From: an uncultured beta proteobacterium
GTDB taxonomy: Bacteria > Pseudomonadota > Gammaproteobacteria > Burkholderiales > SG8-39
Direction: 5' to 3'
DNA length: 34,285 bases
NCBI GenBank assembly: GCA_903859155.1
Contig: CAIOLO010000109.1
Span: 1 to 34,285, forward strand
The translations under genes were made by a program, and so were the position numbers. A model generated the notes under the pieces. That model was not told the DNA's origin, made no database searches, and worked only from the letters and a program-made list of their open reading frames with translations. This document shows positions 18,717 through 26,289 of the stretch, one piece after another (within the stretch, counting starts at the first letter, position 1; each line of letters starts with the position of its first letter).

Positions 18717-20441
18717 TCAGCTTGCCGATGCCACAAACAACTTGTCATAAGCCGCCAGCAGCGTCTGGTGCATCGGACTGCCTTCCATATCCGCTCCCAG
18801 CGTATCGAGTCCGAAGAAGCGCTCGCTTCGATCGAGCAGTGCCTGCGCCTGGCGCAGCGTTTCTGCCCCGTAGAGCAGGGCGAGGGAACGCCGGTGATTG
18901 CCGATGTCTTCCAGGTTCATCAGGCTCTCGATGCAGCGATACACCCGTCTTCTGCCCGGTTCCATCTGTCCGTAGTGGTGAATCCAGTCGCAGCCTTCGC
19001 GGGTTGCTTCCGCGTCGCCGACGGCCAGCGCCAGCAGGGTCTTGAGCTCGCCGATGCGCAATTGTTTCCACACGGTGCCCACCGCTATGGCCAGGCCGAG
19101 GATTTCCCACAGCGGCCGTTCGTCGTTCAGGTTCGAGGTCTGCAGGTCGGCCAACAGGGCAGCGGCTTCGCGGTCGCCCAACTCATGCAGCCCGAGCAGG
19201 GCCGGGCGGATGCGGTTGCCGACACTGTTATTTTCCCATTCCAGGTCTTCCACCGGATAGATCTCGGACATCCCCGGCACCAGGATGCGGCAACTGTAGG
19301 CGCCCTGTTCTGAAAAGTCCGCGACATAAATATCCTTGCCTTCGGCATGAATGCAATCGCACAGCCAGGCATAGTCCTCGGCAGTTGTGCTGCTGAAATT
19401 CCAGTCGACGAACGGGTAATCGGGGGTATCGCCGAGAAAGTCCCAGCTGATCACGCCGCTGGAATCGACGAAATGGATTTCGAGGTTGGACGGCAGGGAA
19501 ATCTCTTCCATGTCGAAACCCGGTTCGGGAAATCCCTCCAGCGACTCCAGCGCCCGCCCCTGCAGCAGTTCGGTGAGCGCGCGCTCCAGCGCAATCTCAA
19601 AGCGCGGGTGTGCGCCGAAGCTGGGAAAGACGCCCTGGTCCTTCGGATGCAGCAGCGTCACGTTCATCACCGGGTAGCGTCCGCCCAGCGAGGCGTCGCG
19701 CACCAGGATGCCGAAACCGGCCTCGCGCAATCCTTTGACGCCGGCGGCAATGCCGGGATATCGGGCGATCACATGCTCGGGCACTTCGGGCAGGCACAGG
19801 CCTTCCCTGATGATGCGGTACTTGATATGGCGCTCGAAAATCTCCGACAGCGCCTGGCTGCGCGCCTCCATCAGGGTGTTGCCGGCAGCCATGCCGTTGC
19901 TGACATACAGGTTGCCGATGATATTCACCGGGAACCAGGTTTTCGCACCGTCGCGCAGACGCGTGTAGGGCAGGGCGCAGATGCCGCGCGCCACATTGCC
20001 GGAATTCAGGTCGACCAGCACCTCGGCGTCGATGTCGCCCTCCGGATTGTAAAAAGCCTGCAATTCCGGGTTCAGCAGTTCGGCGGGCCAGCTGCCGTCA
20101 GCGGAGGGCGCGAACCAGCGCTCCTGCGGATAGTGGACAAAGGGCCGGTTGGCGCGGGTTGCGCCAAGATAGAAGTGGGTCCAGAAATAATGGGTGCCCA
20201 GTCGTTCAAAGAATTCGCCCAGCGCGCTGGCGCGTGACGCAAGCTTGCTGGCACCCTTGCCGTTGGCAAACAGCATGGGGCAGTCATGGTCGCGCACATG
20301 CACCGACCAGACCGAGTCAACCGGGTTCAGCCAGGAGGATTCGTCCAGGTGGAAACCGCGCGCGGCGAGTTTTTCGATCATGGTGCCGATGGTGGATTCC
20401 AGCGAGGCATCTTTGCCCGGAATGAAGCTTTCAGATTGCAT
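18717..20441 (-). CDS. ycaO: YcaO, ribosomal protein S12 methylthiotransferase accessory factor
   Basis: A 574-residue protein matching E. coli YcaO (586 residues) along its length. The start reads ESFIPGKDASLE, then SSWLNPVDSVWSVHVRD, NGKGASKLASRASALGEFFERL, PMNIIG-like VNIIGNLYVSNGMAAGNT, SLGGRYPVMNV, FGAHPRFEIALERALTELLQGR and DSSGVISWD. YcaO enzymes use ATP to activate amide backbones. The E. coli protein helps RimO modify S12. The C-terminal ~180 residues form a TPR-like helical region. It ends a five-gene minus-strand array headed by a J-domain protein, which is an unusual partner set. The upstream gap is 56 bp and no strong ribosome site is seen. Confidence 0.93.
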   Translation of the reverse strand: MQSESFIPGKDASLESTIGTMIEKLAARGFHLDESSWLNPVDSVWSVHVRDHDCPMLFANGKGASKLASRASALGEFFERLGTHYFWTHFYLGATRANRPFVHYPQERWFAPSADGSWPAELLNPELQAFYNPEGDIDAEVLVDLNSGNVARGICALPYTRLRDGAKTWFPVNIIGNLYVSNGMAAGNTLMEARSQALSEIFERHIKYRIIREGLCLPEVPEHVIARYPGIAAGVKGLREAGFGILVRDASLGGRYPVMNVTLLHPKDQGVFPSFGAHPRFEIALERALTELLQGRALESLEGFPEPGFDMEEISLPSNLEIHFVDSSGVISWDFLGDTPDYPFVDWNFSSTTAEDYAWLCDCIHAEGKDIYVADFSEQGAYSCRILVPGMSEIYPVEDLEWENNSVGNRIRPALLGLHELGDREAAALLADLQTSNLNDERPLWEILGLAIAVGTVWKQLRIGELKTLLALAVGDAEATREGCDWIHHYGQMEPGRRRVYRCIESLMNLEDIGNHRRSLALLYGAETLRQAQALLDRSERFFGLDTLGADMEGSPMHQTLLAAYDKLFVASAS

Positions 20442-20497
20442 GGGGGATACTCGTCAGGGGCAAGGCGGACAAAGGGGATGCAGGCCGCGAGGCCGTG

Positions 20498-21739
20498 CTA
20501 TTTTTTGCGGGATGGGCTCTTGATGTGGCAGTGCTCGGACAGCAGGCGCACCACCGGTTCGGGCGCGGAGTCCGGATTTTCAAGTATCAGCTGCTCGATC
20601 ATCTCCGGCAAAAACTCGTCCTCCCAGAGCGACAACAGTCCGTCGATCATCTGGTGGGGGGCGCTGCGCAGGATGAATTCGGGCACCTTCTTGATCGATG
20701 CGCCGTCCTTGCGGATGGCCTGGATCGCCGCCTTGGCCTCGGTGGATGTGATCTCCGGTTTGGGGGCCATGCCGGCGGCCAGACACAGGAAAACCGTGTT
20801 CATCGAGTCGCTGTCGGTCTTGCCGCGGGTCACTTTGCGCCATTCATCGGTGACCATGGTGTCGTAATCGCTGACCTCGATGGACAACGACAGGGGATGA
20901 AAACGGTCGTGGTATTCGCGCACCAGGTCGTTGAACGCCACCGTCGTGTCCTTGATGCGCGGCAGATCCTTGGCATCCATGATGTTGAGGTGCCGCACGA
21001 TCACCGCGCGATGCGCCTGCGGCACGTCCTCGAGCAGCGACTCGCCCAGCGGCGATTTCTTCCTGGAACGGCGGTAGGATTTGAGGAAATTCTTGAGTTC
21101 CTCCGCAGACAGCAGGCTGCCCTCGTTGCGTCCTGCGATGCGCGTCAGCAGGCTCGCATGCAGCACGCTTTCCGAGGATTCGTTGATCAACGCTTGGTGC
21201 GGGATCTGCATCACCCCGGCAAACCATAGTGCAGCGGCGATTTCGTCCTGAAATGCGCGTCGTTCGGCGTGGCGGGCGCGATACACGGCGACGCTCCACT
21301 GGTCTCCCAGCGTGCGTTCGCGCAGGAACTGCCTGACGTCCTCGGCGTCCTCCGCGTCCGGTATGGTCGCATCCACCGGCATGGCGAACAATGCCTTGAG
21401 CATCTGCGAGCCGCCACGGGAATGCGACAGGAAGGAGTTCTCCTGCAATGAGCGCGCCGCGCGCGTCAGGTCTCCGTCCGACAGGTGCTCCAGATACAGG
21501 CTGATCAGATAGACCATGCGCTTTATCGCCTCGTCAAGATCGGTGCGCAGATGCGCGGTGCCGAAGTAATCGGCAATCTGCACCACCCCCTTGGCGCCTT
21601 CGCTGCGCATGGCATCGAGCTTCTCCGAATCAATGATGCCGTTTTTCAGGCCATGATCGAGCGCGCGTGCGAAGTACGGCCGGTCATCGTAAGTGGCGAG
21701 CGACTGGGTGGGCGCCGTCGCTGGTGGGTTTTTTTTCAA
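20498..21739 (-). CDS. Conserved-looking protein of unknown function (413 aa) in the J-domain/ycaO operon
   Basis: A 413-residue, mostly helical, soluble protein with no signal peptide or membrane segment; I do not recognise the family. Charged repeats occur in the middle (ESLLEDVPQAHRAVIVRHLNIMDA, then RIKDTTVAFNDLVREYHDRFHPLS). A short basic end (IKSPSRKK) closes it. Its ATG overlaps the stop of the 244-residue gene as ATGA, so the two are translationally coupled. Close packing with the J-domain gene suggests a shared role in protein quality control or chaperone partner work, but this rests on context alone. Confidence 0.72.
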   Translation of the reverse strand: MKKNPPATAPTQSLATYDDRPYFARALDHGLKNGIIDSEKLDAMRSEGAKGVVQIADYFGTAHLRTDLDEAIKRMVYLISLYLEHLSDGDLTRAARSLQENSFLSHSRGGSQMLKALFAMPVDATIPDAEDAEDVRQFLRERTLGDQWSVAVYRARHAERRAFQDEIAAALWFAGVMQIPHQALINESSESVLHASLLTRIAGRNEGSLLSAEELKNFLKSYRRSRKKSPLGESLLEDVPQAHRAVIVRHLNIMDAKDLPRIKDTTVAFNDLVREYHDRFHPLSLSIEVSDYDTMVTDEWRKVTRGKTDSDSMNTVFLCLAAGMAPKPEITSTEAKAAIQAIRKDGASIKKVPEFILRSAPHQMIDGLLSLWEDEFLPEMIEQLILENPDSAPEPVVRLLSEHCHIKSPSRKK

Positions 21740-22470
21740 AGCGCGGATTCCTCCGCGGGCGGCTGGCCGGCCGGTTTTTCGCCGGATTCCTGCATTGCTT
21801 CGTTGGCTTCGGCAGCGCTGGCCTTCAGCGGCGCATCCGCCGCGCGATTGCGCGTCGCCAGGATCTGGACTACGTGCAGGAACTCGTCCGGAAAGTGGTG
21901 CGCCAGCCGCCAGGTGAGTTCCATCCAGTCCTGATCCCGTACCTCGTCCAGTCCGACGCCGCCTCTTGGCACTTCGAACTGGTCTTCGCGGGTCGAATCG
22001 TCCTCTTCGTCCTTGGGCGTGCGCTCTTCTTCGACGACCACGAAGCTGCCGTAGGTCTTGAACGCGATGAGTTCCTCGAAGCGGTCGTCCAGGTAGTCTG
22101 CCAGCACCTCGAGGCCCAGGTCCTTCTGGGCCAGCGCCTCGATGAATTCGTCGGGCTCGACTTCCTCGCGGTAAATGACCGAATTGATCATGGAGCGCAG
22201 GCGGTCGCGATTGCGCTCGGCATAAAGCCTCTCCATGATCACCGCGTCGGCAAATTGCTGCGGCGTCACCAGGAGGTTGATGACCGAGGGTTTGGCCGAA
22301 TCGTATTCGCGGATGATGGCCAGCAGGTCTTTGGGCGCGAGTTCGTCGAGCACCGCGACCAGCGCGTGGTCGCCTTCGGTTTCAACCAGTTCGGTGAGCG
22401 CCGCTTCGGCCGCGCTGATATCGCCGGCGTGGATCAGCGCCGATGCTTTGATGACGGCAGGGTGTGACAT
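21736..22470 (-). CDS. Unknown helical, acidic protein (244 aa) in the J-domain/ycaO operon
   Basis: A 244-residue soluble protein with no recognised domain. It begins HPAVIKASALIHAGDISAAE, an alanine-rich helical repeat-like start, carries LAPKDLLAIIREYDSAKPSVINLLVTPQQF, and has an acidic linker (ERTPKDEEDDSTRED). The C-terminus is low-complexity Ala/Glu/Pro (APLKASAAEANEAMQESG). It starts 21 bp after the 178-residue gene and overlaps the next gene by 4 bp (ATGA). Function unknown. The helical layout would suit a scaffold or substrate-adaptor role. Confidence 0.72.
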   Translation of the reverse strand: MSHPAVIKASALIHAGDISAAEAALTELVETEGDHALVAVLDELAPKDLLAIIREYDSAKPSVINLLVTPQQFADAVIMERLYAERNRDRLRSMINSVIYREEVEPDEFIEALAQKDLGLEVLADYLDDRFEELIAFKTYGSFVVVEEERTPKDEEDDSTREDQFEVPRGGVGLDEVRDQDWMELTWRLAHHFPDEFLHVVQILATRNRAADAPLKASAAEANEAMQESGEKPAGQPPAEESAL

Positions 22471-22491
22471 GCGGATTCCTTGATGGTTCTG

Positions 22492-23028
22492 TTAGCTGCG
22501 GCGATCAAAACCCTGATCGTTGAGATAGTCTTCGCCGGCATCCCCCAGGTCATCACCCGCATCGTCGCTATCGAGCTCGCGCTCATTGTTTTCAGCGGGT
22601 GCGGCGGCGGGCTCGGCTTCGCCCGCGGCGGCGGCGGCGCCAATCCCGGACAGAATGTATTCGAGGCCGGCGGCAACCAGCATGAACTGCTCACCGCCTT
22701 CGCTTTTCAGGGCTTGCTGCGCCAGTTTGTCGGCCCACGGTTCCATTTTGATGGTCGCCGCGAGTGTTTTCCATTTGGGAAACCCGCCGGGTTTGGCCGC
22801 GACCAGCTTTTCCAGCAGCGGTTTATCGCCGAAGCGGAACGCGCCATGAAACGCCGGTGCCACCATCACCGGCTCGAATTCGATCATCGGCAGCAGATCG
22901 GTGAACTGGTCCCGTTTGACCTTGAGGCGCGACTTGAGGACATTGCCGCCCCCCGAATCGTAGGTCAGATCCTCGATTTCATAGGCATAGGACGAGGACA
23001 TCTCCTTGAAATAAGGTGACAGCTTCAA
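22492..23028 (-). CDS. Unknown acidic-tailed protein (178 aa) in the J-domain/ycaO operon
   Basis: A 178-residue protein of no recognised family. The N-terminal ~130 residues look globular (YAYEIEDLTYDSGGGN, PAFHGAFRFGDKPLL), followed by Ala-rich GIGAAAAAGEAEPAAAP and a highly acidic tail (DSDDAGDDLGDAGEDYLND). Its ATG at 23028 overlaps the stop of the J-domain gene as ATGA, implying co-translation with it. The pairing suggests it could be a client or partner of the J-protein. The acidic tail resembles those of chaperone-associated proteins, but this is only an analogy. Confidence 0.72.
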   Translation of the reverse strand: MKLSPYFKEMSSSYAYEIEDLTYDSGGGNVLKSRLKVKRDQFTDLLPMIEFEPVMVAPAFHGAFRFGDKPLLEKLVAAKPGGFPKWKTLAATIKMEPWADKLAQQALKSEGGEQFMLVAAGLEYILSGIGAAAAAGEAEPAAAPAENNERELDSDDAGDDLGDAGEDYLNDQGFDRRS

Positions 23029-23303
23029 GTGAGGATCCCTTTGAGATAGGCGCTCCAGATTTCCCGCGCCGTCTCAAGCGGGTGCTCGATCAGGCTGCGG
23101 CGGCGATTGTCGTCATAGGCAAGCCGCCTGTCAGCGTCGGAGAGCACCTCATAGGCCTCCTGCATCTCCTGAAAATCGGCGTGCGCTTTCTTCGACGGAT
23201 TGCGGTCCGGATGCAGCGCGGAGGCTTTCTTGCGGTAGGCGCTCTTGACTTCGGCCACGCTTGCCGTGGGGAGCAGGCCGAGAATACGGTAGTAGTCCTT
23301 CAT
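23025..23303 (-). CDS. Short DnaJ-like J-domain protein
   Basis: A 92-residue protein that is essentially a lone J-domain: YYRILGLLPTASVAEVKSAYRKKA (helix I-II), the invariant HPD in ALHPDRNPSKK, then FQEMQEAYEVLSDADRRLAYDD (helix III). HPD is the motif that stimulates Hsp70 (DnaK) ATPase. No zinc-finger or C-terminal substrate domain is present, so it must work with other proteins, perhaps those encoded by the overlapping downstream genes. The ATG has AGGA at 6 bases. It heads the minus-strand operon that ends in ycaO. Confidence 0.92.
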   Translation of the reverse strand: MKDYYRILGLLPTASVAEVKSAYRKKASALHPDRNPSKKAHADFQEMQEAYEVLSDADRRLAYDDNRRRSLIEHPLETAREIWSAYLKGILT

Positions 23304-23413
23304 TGAAGTCCTGACAATGCGACGAGGTAAAGCGGCGGGGCGCTAGATTAACCGATGTGCAGGTTGGAGCGTCATGAACGGGGGTATATTTATAAAGAAT
23401 TGGACAATTTTAA

Positions 23414-23434
23414 CAGGCTCCATTTTGGAACCTG
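23414..23434. promoter_or_regulatory. Imperfect inverted repeat before the ParD-like antitoxin (candidate operator)
   Basis: CAGGCTCC (23414-23421) and GGAACCTG (23427-23434) form an 8-bp dyad with one mismatch and a 5-base ATTTT spacer. It lies 34 bp before the antitoxin ATG in a stretch that is AT-rich relative to the flanking genes. Antitoxins of this kind commonly autorepress through such sites. This is inference. Confidence 0.4.
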
Positions 23435-23467
23435 ATGAGCCACAATGCGCCGTCAATCGGAGGTCTC

Positions 23468-23677
23468 ATGGCCGTCAATGTAAGACTCTCAGAAAACCTG
23501 GTCAATCTGGCCAAGCAACACGCGCAAATTCAGCATCGATCGGTACCCAAGCAAATCGAGTACTGGTCAAAAATTGGCAGGATCGCCGAGGAAAACCCCG
23601 ATCTGCCGTTTGCCATGATCCGTGACATCCTGATCGCCGATCAGGAAGCCGTTGTCGGCGAGTACGAGTTCAGCTGA
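23468..23677 (+). CDS. ParD-like antitoxin of a type II toxin-antitoxin system (orphan)
   Basis: A 69-residue protein. The start is ATG 23468 (MAVNVRLSENLVNLAK), preceded by GGAGG at 5-6 bases. An upstream in-frame ATG (23435) lacks a comparable site. MAVNVRLSENLVNLAKQHAQ and HRSVPKQIEYWSKIGRIA resemble the ParD_like ribbon-helix-helix antitoxins, with an acidic C-terminal tail (QEAVVGEYEFS). No full-length toxin gene follows. The stop codon overlaps the ATG of a 13-codon remnant. Likely an orphan antitoxin, or what is left of a damaged module at the left border of the accessory island. Confidence 0.78.
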   Translation: MAVNVRLSENLVNLAKQHAQIQHRSVPKQIEYWSKIGRIAEENPDLPFAMIRDILIADQEAVVGEYEFS

Positions 23678-23718
23678 TGCGTTTCTCAATGGTTACCTTT
23701 CAAAGTCAAAGCGGGTGA
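23677..23718 (+). pseudogene. Remnant start of a gene coupled to the ParD-like antitoxin
   Basis: TGATG overlaps the antitoxin stop and opens only 13 codons (MRFSMVTFQSQSG) before TGA. The overlap pattern is that of a coupled toxin gene, but no toxin domain can be recognised. It may simply be chance. From here to 23920 no gene is apparent. Confidence 0.3.
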
Positions 23719-23920
23719 AAGCGACATACGGGAACCGACCCTTTCGGGGCGCATCCTCGCCCAATGCTCCCGATTGACGCTACGTGGGCAACCCGGCTTA
23801 GCGCCCCTTAGCTTGCACCATTAGGGTCGGATGGCGGCGCGATTGTTGCCGTGACTTCGCCGACAGCTTTGCAAGACCCGAACAGCGGTAGGATAGGATG
23901 CTTCTGGAAAGGAGAGCGAT

Positions 23921-24565
23921 ATGCCAGCCGACGAATCAACAGAGAAAGGGCCGACGCTGCGACAGATGGTCATCTCCGTGCTGACGCAGCGAGGCGAGCC
24001 TATGTCGTACCGCGAATTGACAGACACCACTTGGGCGGCCTACCCCAATTTCCACCGCCACATGCTAGACCTGTACGAGACCGAGAAGAAGGCAAGGCCG
24101 GAGCTACGCATCCGGATGGGTATGTTGGTTCGAGACAACCCCGAGGTATTCACGGCCACCAAAAGCGAGGGCGTCGTCCTCGTTGGTCTGGCGGCGACCG
24201 AGGCCGACGTGGTTGACGACGCCGATGAAGACGAAGCCGTCGACGAGAATACCGCCGCACCGTCGGTCTACTGGTACACGTTCCCTGCTTATCGCAAAAC
24301 CAGCGGACCGTATCCCATCAAGGTAGGCCGCGGAAGCAATCCGTTGGCTCGGATTGGGCAGCAGGTCACGGCTATGCCGGAGGAACCCGACATCCTCGGA
24401 ACGTTCGAACACAATGACGTCCAGAACTTGGAGCGCGCCCTGCACGCCGTGCTGACCTTGCGTGGCAAGCGCAAGAAGGACGCCCCCGGCGCCGAATGGT
24501 TTGTTACCACCCCGGAAGAGATCATGGAACTCATTAAGGCGGTTCTCGGCGACAAGATCAAGTAG
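23921..24565 (+). CDS. HARE-HTH-like N-terminus fused to a T5orf172/MUG113-type GIY-YIG domain
   Basis: A 214-residue two-domain protein. Residues about 11-85 (TLRQMVISVLTQRGEPMSYRE...IRMGMLVRDNPEVFTATKSEG) resemble the HARE-HTH winged helix that recognises modified or structured DNA in restriction and chromatin proteins. An acidic linker (DDADEDEAVDENTA) leads to about 118-205, where YWYTFPAYRKTSG...IKVGRGSNPLARI, LERALHAVLTLRG and GAEWFVTTPEEI match the GIY-YIG type with a distal Glu-Trp-Phe. AAGGAG precedes the ATG by 7 bases. This combination suggests a defence nuclease, but catalysis is not proven. No modification enzyme is nearby. Confidence 0.78.
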   Translation: MPADESTEKGPTLRQMVISVLTQRGEPMSYRELTDTTWAAYPNFHRHMLDLYETEKKARPELRIRMGMLVRDNPEVFTATKSEGVVLVGLAATEADVVDDADEDEAVDENTAAPSVYWYTFPAYRKTSGPYPIKVGRGSNPLARIGQQVTAMPEEPDILGTFEHNDVQNLERALHAVLTLRGKRKKDAPGAEWFVTTPEEIMELIKAVLGDKIK

Positions 24566-24595
24566 CCATTTGGATTCGAGCCGGGGTAAGCAACC

Positions 24596-25114
24596 CTATA
24601 CCGGGTTCGCAAGTATATTCAAGTAGATGTCGAGATCGGAGTCCGAAAAGCAACAGAACAACACTTCCTGGACGCCAGGATATTTCAGAAGCGATTTCCT
24701 GACCGTCTCCACAGCGATCTGAGCGGCGAGATCAAACGGAAAATGGAAAACACCTGTGCTGATGCTCGGAAAGGCAATAGAAGCAATACCGTGCTCGGCT
24801 GCCAGTTGAATCGACCTTCGATAGCATGACGCCAGGAGTTCCGGCTCCCCACTGGTACCGCCGTCCCAGACCGGGCCAACCGCATGAATCACATATTTCG
24901 CCGGTAGCCGGTAGCCCCTGGTGAGTTTGGCGTCACCTGTGGCACACCCATCCAAAAGAGCACATTCCTCGAGTAAGTCGTCTCCCGCTGCTCGGTGAAT
25001 TGCTCCATCAACTCCACCTCCACCCATCAGCGATGAATTGGCTGCATTGACGATTGCGTCAACTTCCAGAGTCGTTATGTCAGCCTTCACTGCTCGGAGT
25101 AAAACCTTTTGCAC
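24596..25114 (-). CDS. Macro-domain protein (O-acetyl-ADP-ribose/ADP-ribosyl hydrolase type)
   Basis: A single macro domain of about 172 residues. The start is set at the GTG (25114), which has AGGA nine bases upstream. A TTG at 25123 overlaps that site. Motifs: [34 protein letters not shown], then [31 protein letters not shown] and [11 protein letters not shown]. This is the pattern of YmdB/MacroD-like enzymes that remove ADP-ribose from proteins or deacetylate O-acetyl-ADP-ribose. It is transcribed divergently from the MerR gene across about 500 bp. Together with the nearby ADP-ribosylglycohydrolase it suggests ADP-ribose turnover in the island. Confidence 0.92.
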   Translation of the reverse strand: MQKVLLRAVKADITTLEVDAIVNAANSSLMGGGGVDGAIHRAAGDDLLEECALLDGCATGDAKLTRGYRLPAKYVIHAVGPVWDGGTSGEPELLASCYRRSIQLAAEHGIASIAFPSISTGVFHFPFDLAAQIAVETVRKSLLKYPGVQEVLFCCFSDSDLDIYLNILANPV

Positions 25115-25123
25115 AATATGCAA

Positions 25124-25623
25124 TCCTTATATATGAGGTATGCCCCAGACATCTTCTAAGAGAGAAGGCAGCGCCGTCGTGGCAGATCCGACGATGGTTG
25201 CTTCTGCGATTCGTGACCATAGTGACATGGGGTTCAGATTCATTTCGATTACCAAGGAACCGCGTCCTAAAGCTCGATACGGGAGACCTGACGCAGGTTG
25301 CACAGAAGTGGTCTCAATGTTTCCGTGGGCTTCACGAAAGGACCACCCACTGGCGCACCGCTCATCCCCGGCGCCGCCTCAGTTCCCGCTCGTCTCTAGC
25401 CCGCGCCGTTTTATCGCAACATTCGCCACCCCTGACGAGATCCAATAACTGCGAGCCTCGGTGCGTTGCGGCAGGTACGAAACAGGTGGCCCGAGTTAGT
25501 GTTCCCCTGCTGCCCCAGCTGACTTGGCCAGGGTGCGTATTCTGGCCTCCACATTCCGAAATGGAATTATACTTGACATATGACAGTGTAACTGTGACAT
25601 TGTGCTTTATGGACAAGATAATC
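25124..25623. other. Intergenic region without a recognisable gene
   Basis: The open frame that starts at 25054 and reaches the MerR gene is not credible upstream of about 25609: its composition is arginine- and serine-rich and it overlaps the macro gene. No RNA gene or repeat is evident. The only structure I can support is the MerR-type promoter at the right end (25573-25603). Confidence 0.6.
25573..25603 (+). promoter_or_regulatory. Candidate MerR-type promoter with dyad between -35 and -10
   Basis: TTGACA (25573-25578) is a perfect -35. A dyad ACAGT-GTA-ACTGT (25583-25595) fills the spacer, and a weak -10 (CATTGT, 25598-25603) lies 19 bp downstream. Long 19-bp spacers with an internal palindrome are characteristic of MerR-regulated promoters. 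It lies 20 bp before the MerR start, consistent with autoregulation. Confidence 0.55.
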
Positions 25624-26289
25624 ATGGGGATCTCAGAACTTGCTAAGGAGAGTGGCCTCGCCCGCCGCAGGATTCACTTCTATGTAAGCGAGGGATTAAT
25701 TCCGTCGCCAGACAAACCCGGCGGCGGTGCACGCTATGACGAAGAGCATCTGCTACGCCTGCTGTTGATCCAGGAACTTCAGAAAAAGCACTACAAGTTG
25801 AGCGCGATCCGCGAGCAGCTCGACGCAGAACTGGTTGGCAAGACCGAAGACCAAATACACACCCGCCTGCAAGTAGTCCGGGCAGCGGTGAAAGGGATAG
25901 AGCCCAGAGGTGGCGTCCAGGATTTGGCGAGTTACTTGAATTCAACCTACCCCAAGGTCATAGCTTCGTCGCAAGACAGACAGCCCACCCTCACTCAAGA
26001 TTTCCAGCAGGAAAAGAGCACCCCTCTATCGAAGGACTTTTCGTTCGCAGAGTTGGTACGACCTGCGCCGCCGAACGCGAACCCGCAGCAGGCATCACAC
26101 AGCGCCGCCTCCCCTCAACTGCAGGACCAGATCGATTTGCGAGGCGTTAGCTGGATAAAGTTTTCGCCGCAAGAAGGGATTGATGTCCAAGTACGGGAAG
26201 ACGTTCTCCGCAAAAACCGCAGACAGATCCTGATGTGGCTGTCGGAGTGTGCGTCAACAAATGCAAGAGGAGATAGCCATGAAGATTGA
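25624..26289 (+). CDS. MerR-family transcriptional regulator
   Basis: A regulator of about 221 residues. The ATG at 25624 (MGISELAKESGLARRRIHFYV) begins the canonical MerR winged helix, followed by SEGLIPSPDKPGGGARYDEEHLLRLLLIQELQK and a coiled-coil-like region (YKLSAIREQLDAELVGK). An in-frame ATG at 25609 is an alternative. The C-terminal half is long: a Pro/Ser/Gln-rich linker, then RGVSWIKFSPQEGIDVQVREDVLRKNRRQILMWLSE, a small conserved-looking domain. No cysteine metal-site pattern is visible. The stop overlaps the VWA gene by 11 bp, so it probably controls that operon. The divergent macro gene may be controlled too. Confidence 0.87.
   Translation: MGISELAKESGLARRRIHFYVSEGLIPSPDKPGGGARYDEEHLLRLLLIQELQKKHYKLSAIREQLDAELVGKTEDQIHTRLQVVRAAVKGIEPRGGVQDLASYLNSTYPKVIASSQDRQPTLTQDFQQEKSTPLSKDFSFAELVRPAPPNANPQQASHSAASPQLQDQIDLRGVSWIKFSPQEGIDVQVREDVLRKNRRQILMWLSECASTNARGDSHED

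Noticed and set aside
23678-23920. Possible integron attC or IS remnant between the ParD-like and HARE genes
   Set aside because: Short inverted matches are present (for example CCCTTTCGGGG) but no complete core sites, transposase fragment or target duplication could be supported.
25054-25608. Upstream extension of the MerR frame to a 411-codon protein
   Set aside because: It overlaps the macro gene, has low-complexity composition and ends in the MerR helix-turn-helix only after 190 unmatched codons. The promoter at 25573 also argues for a start at 25609 or 25624.
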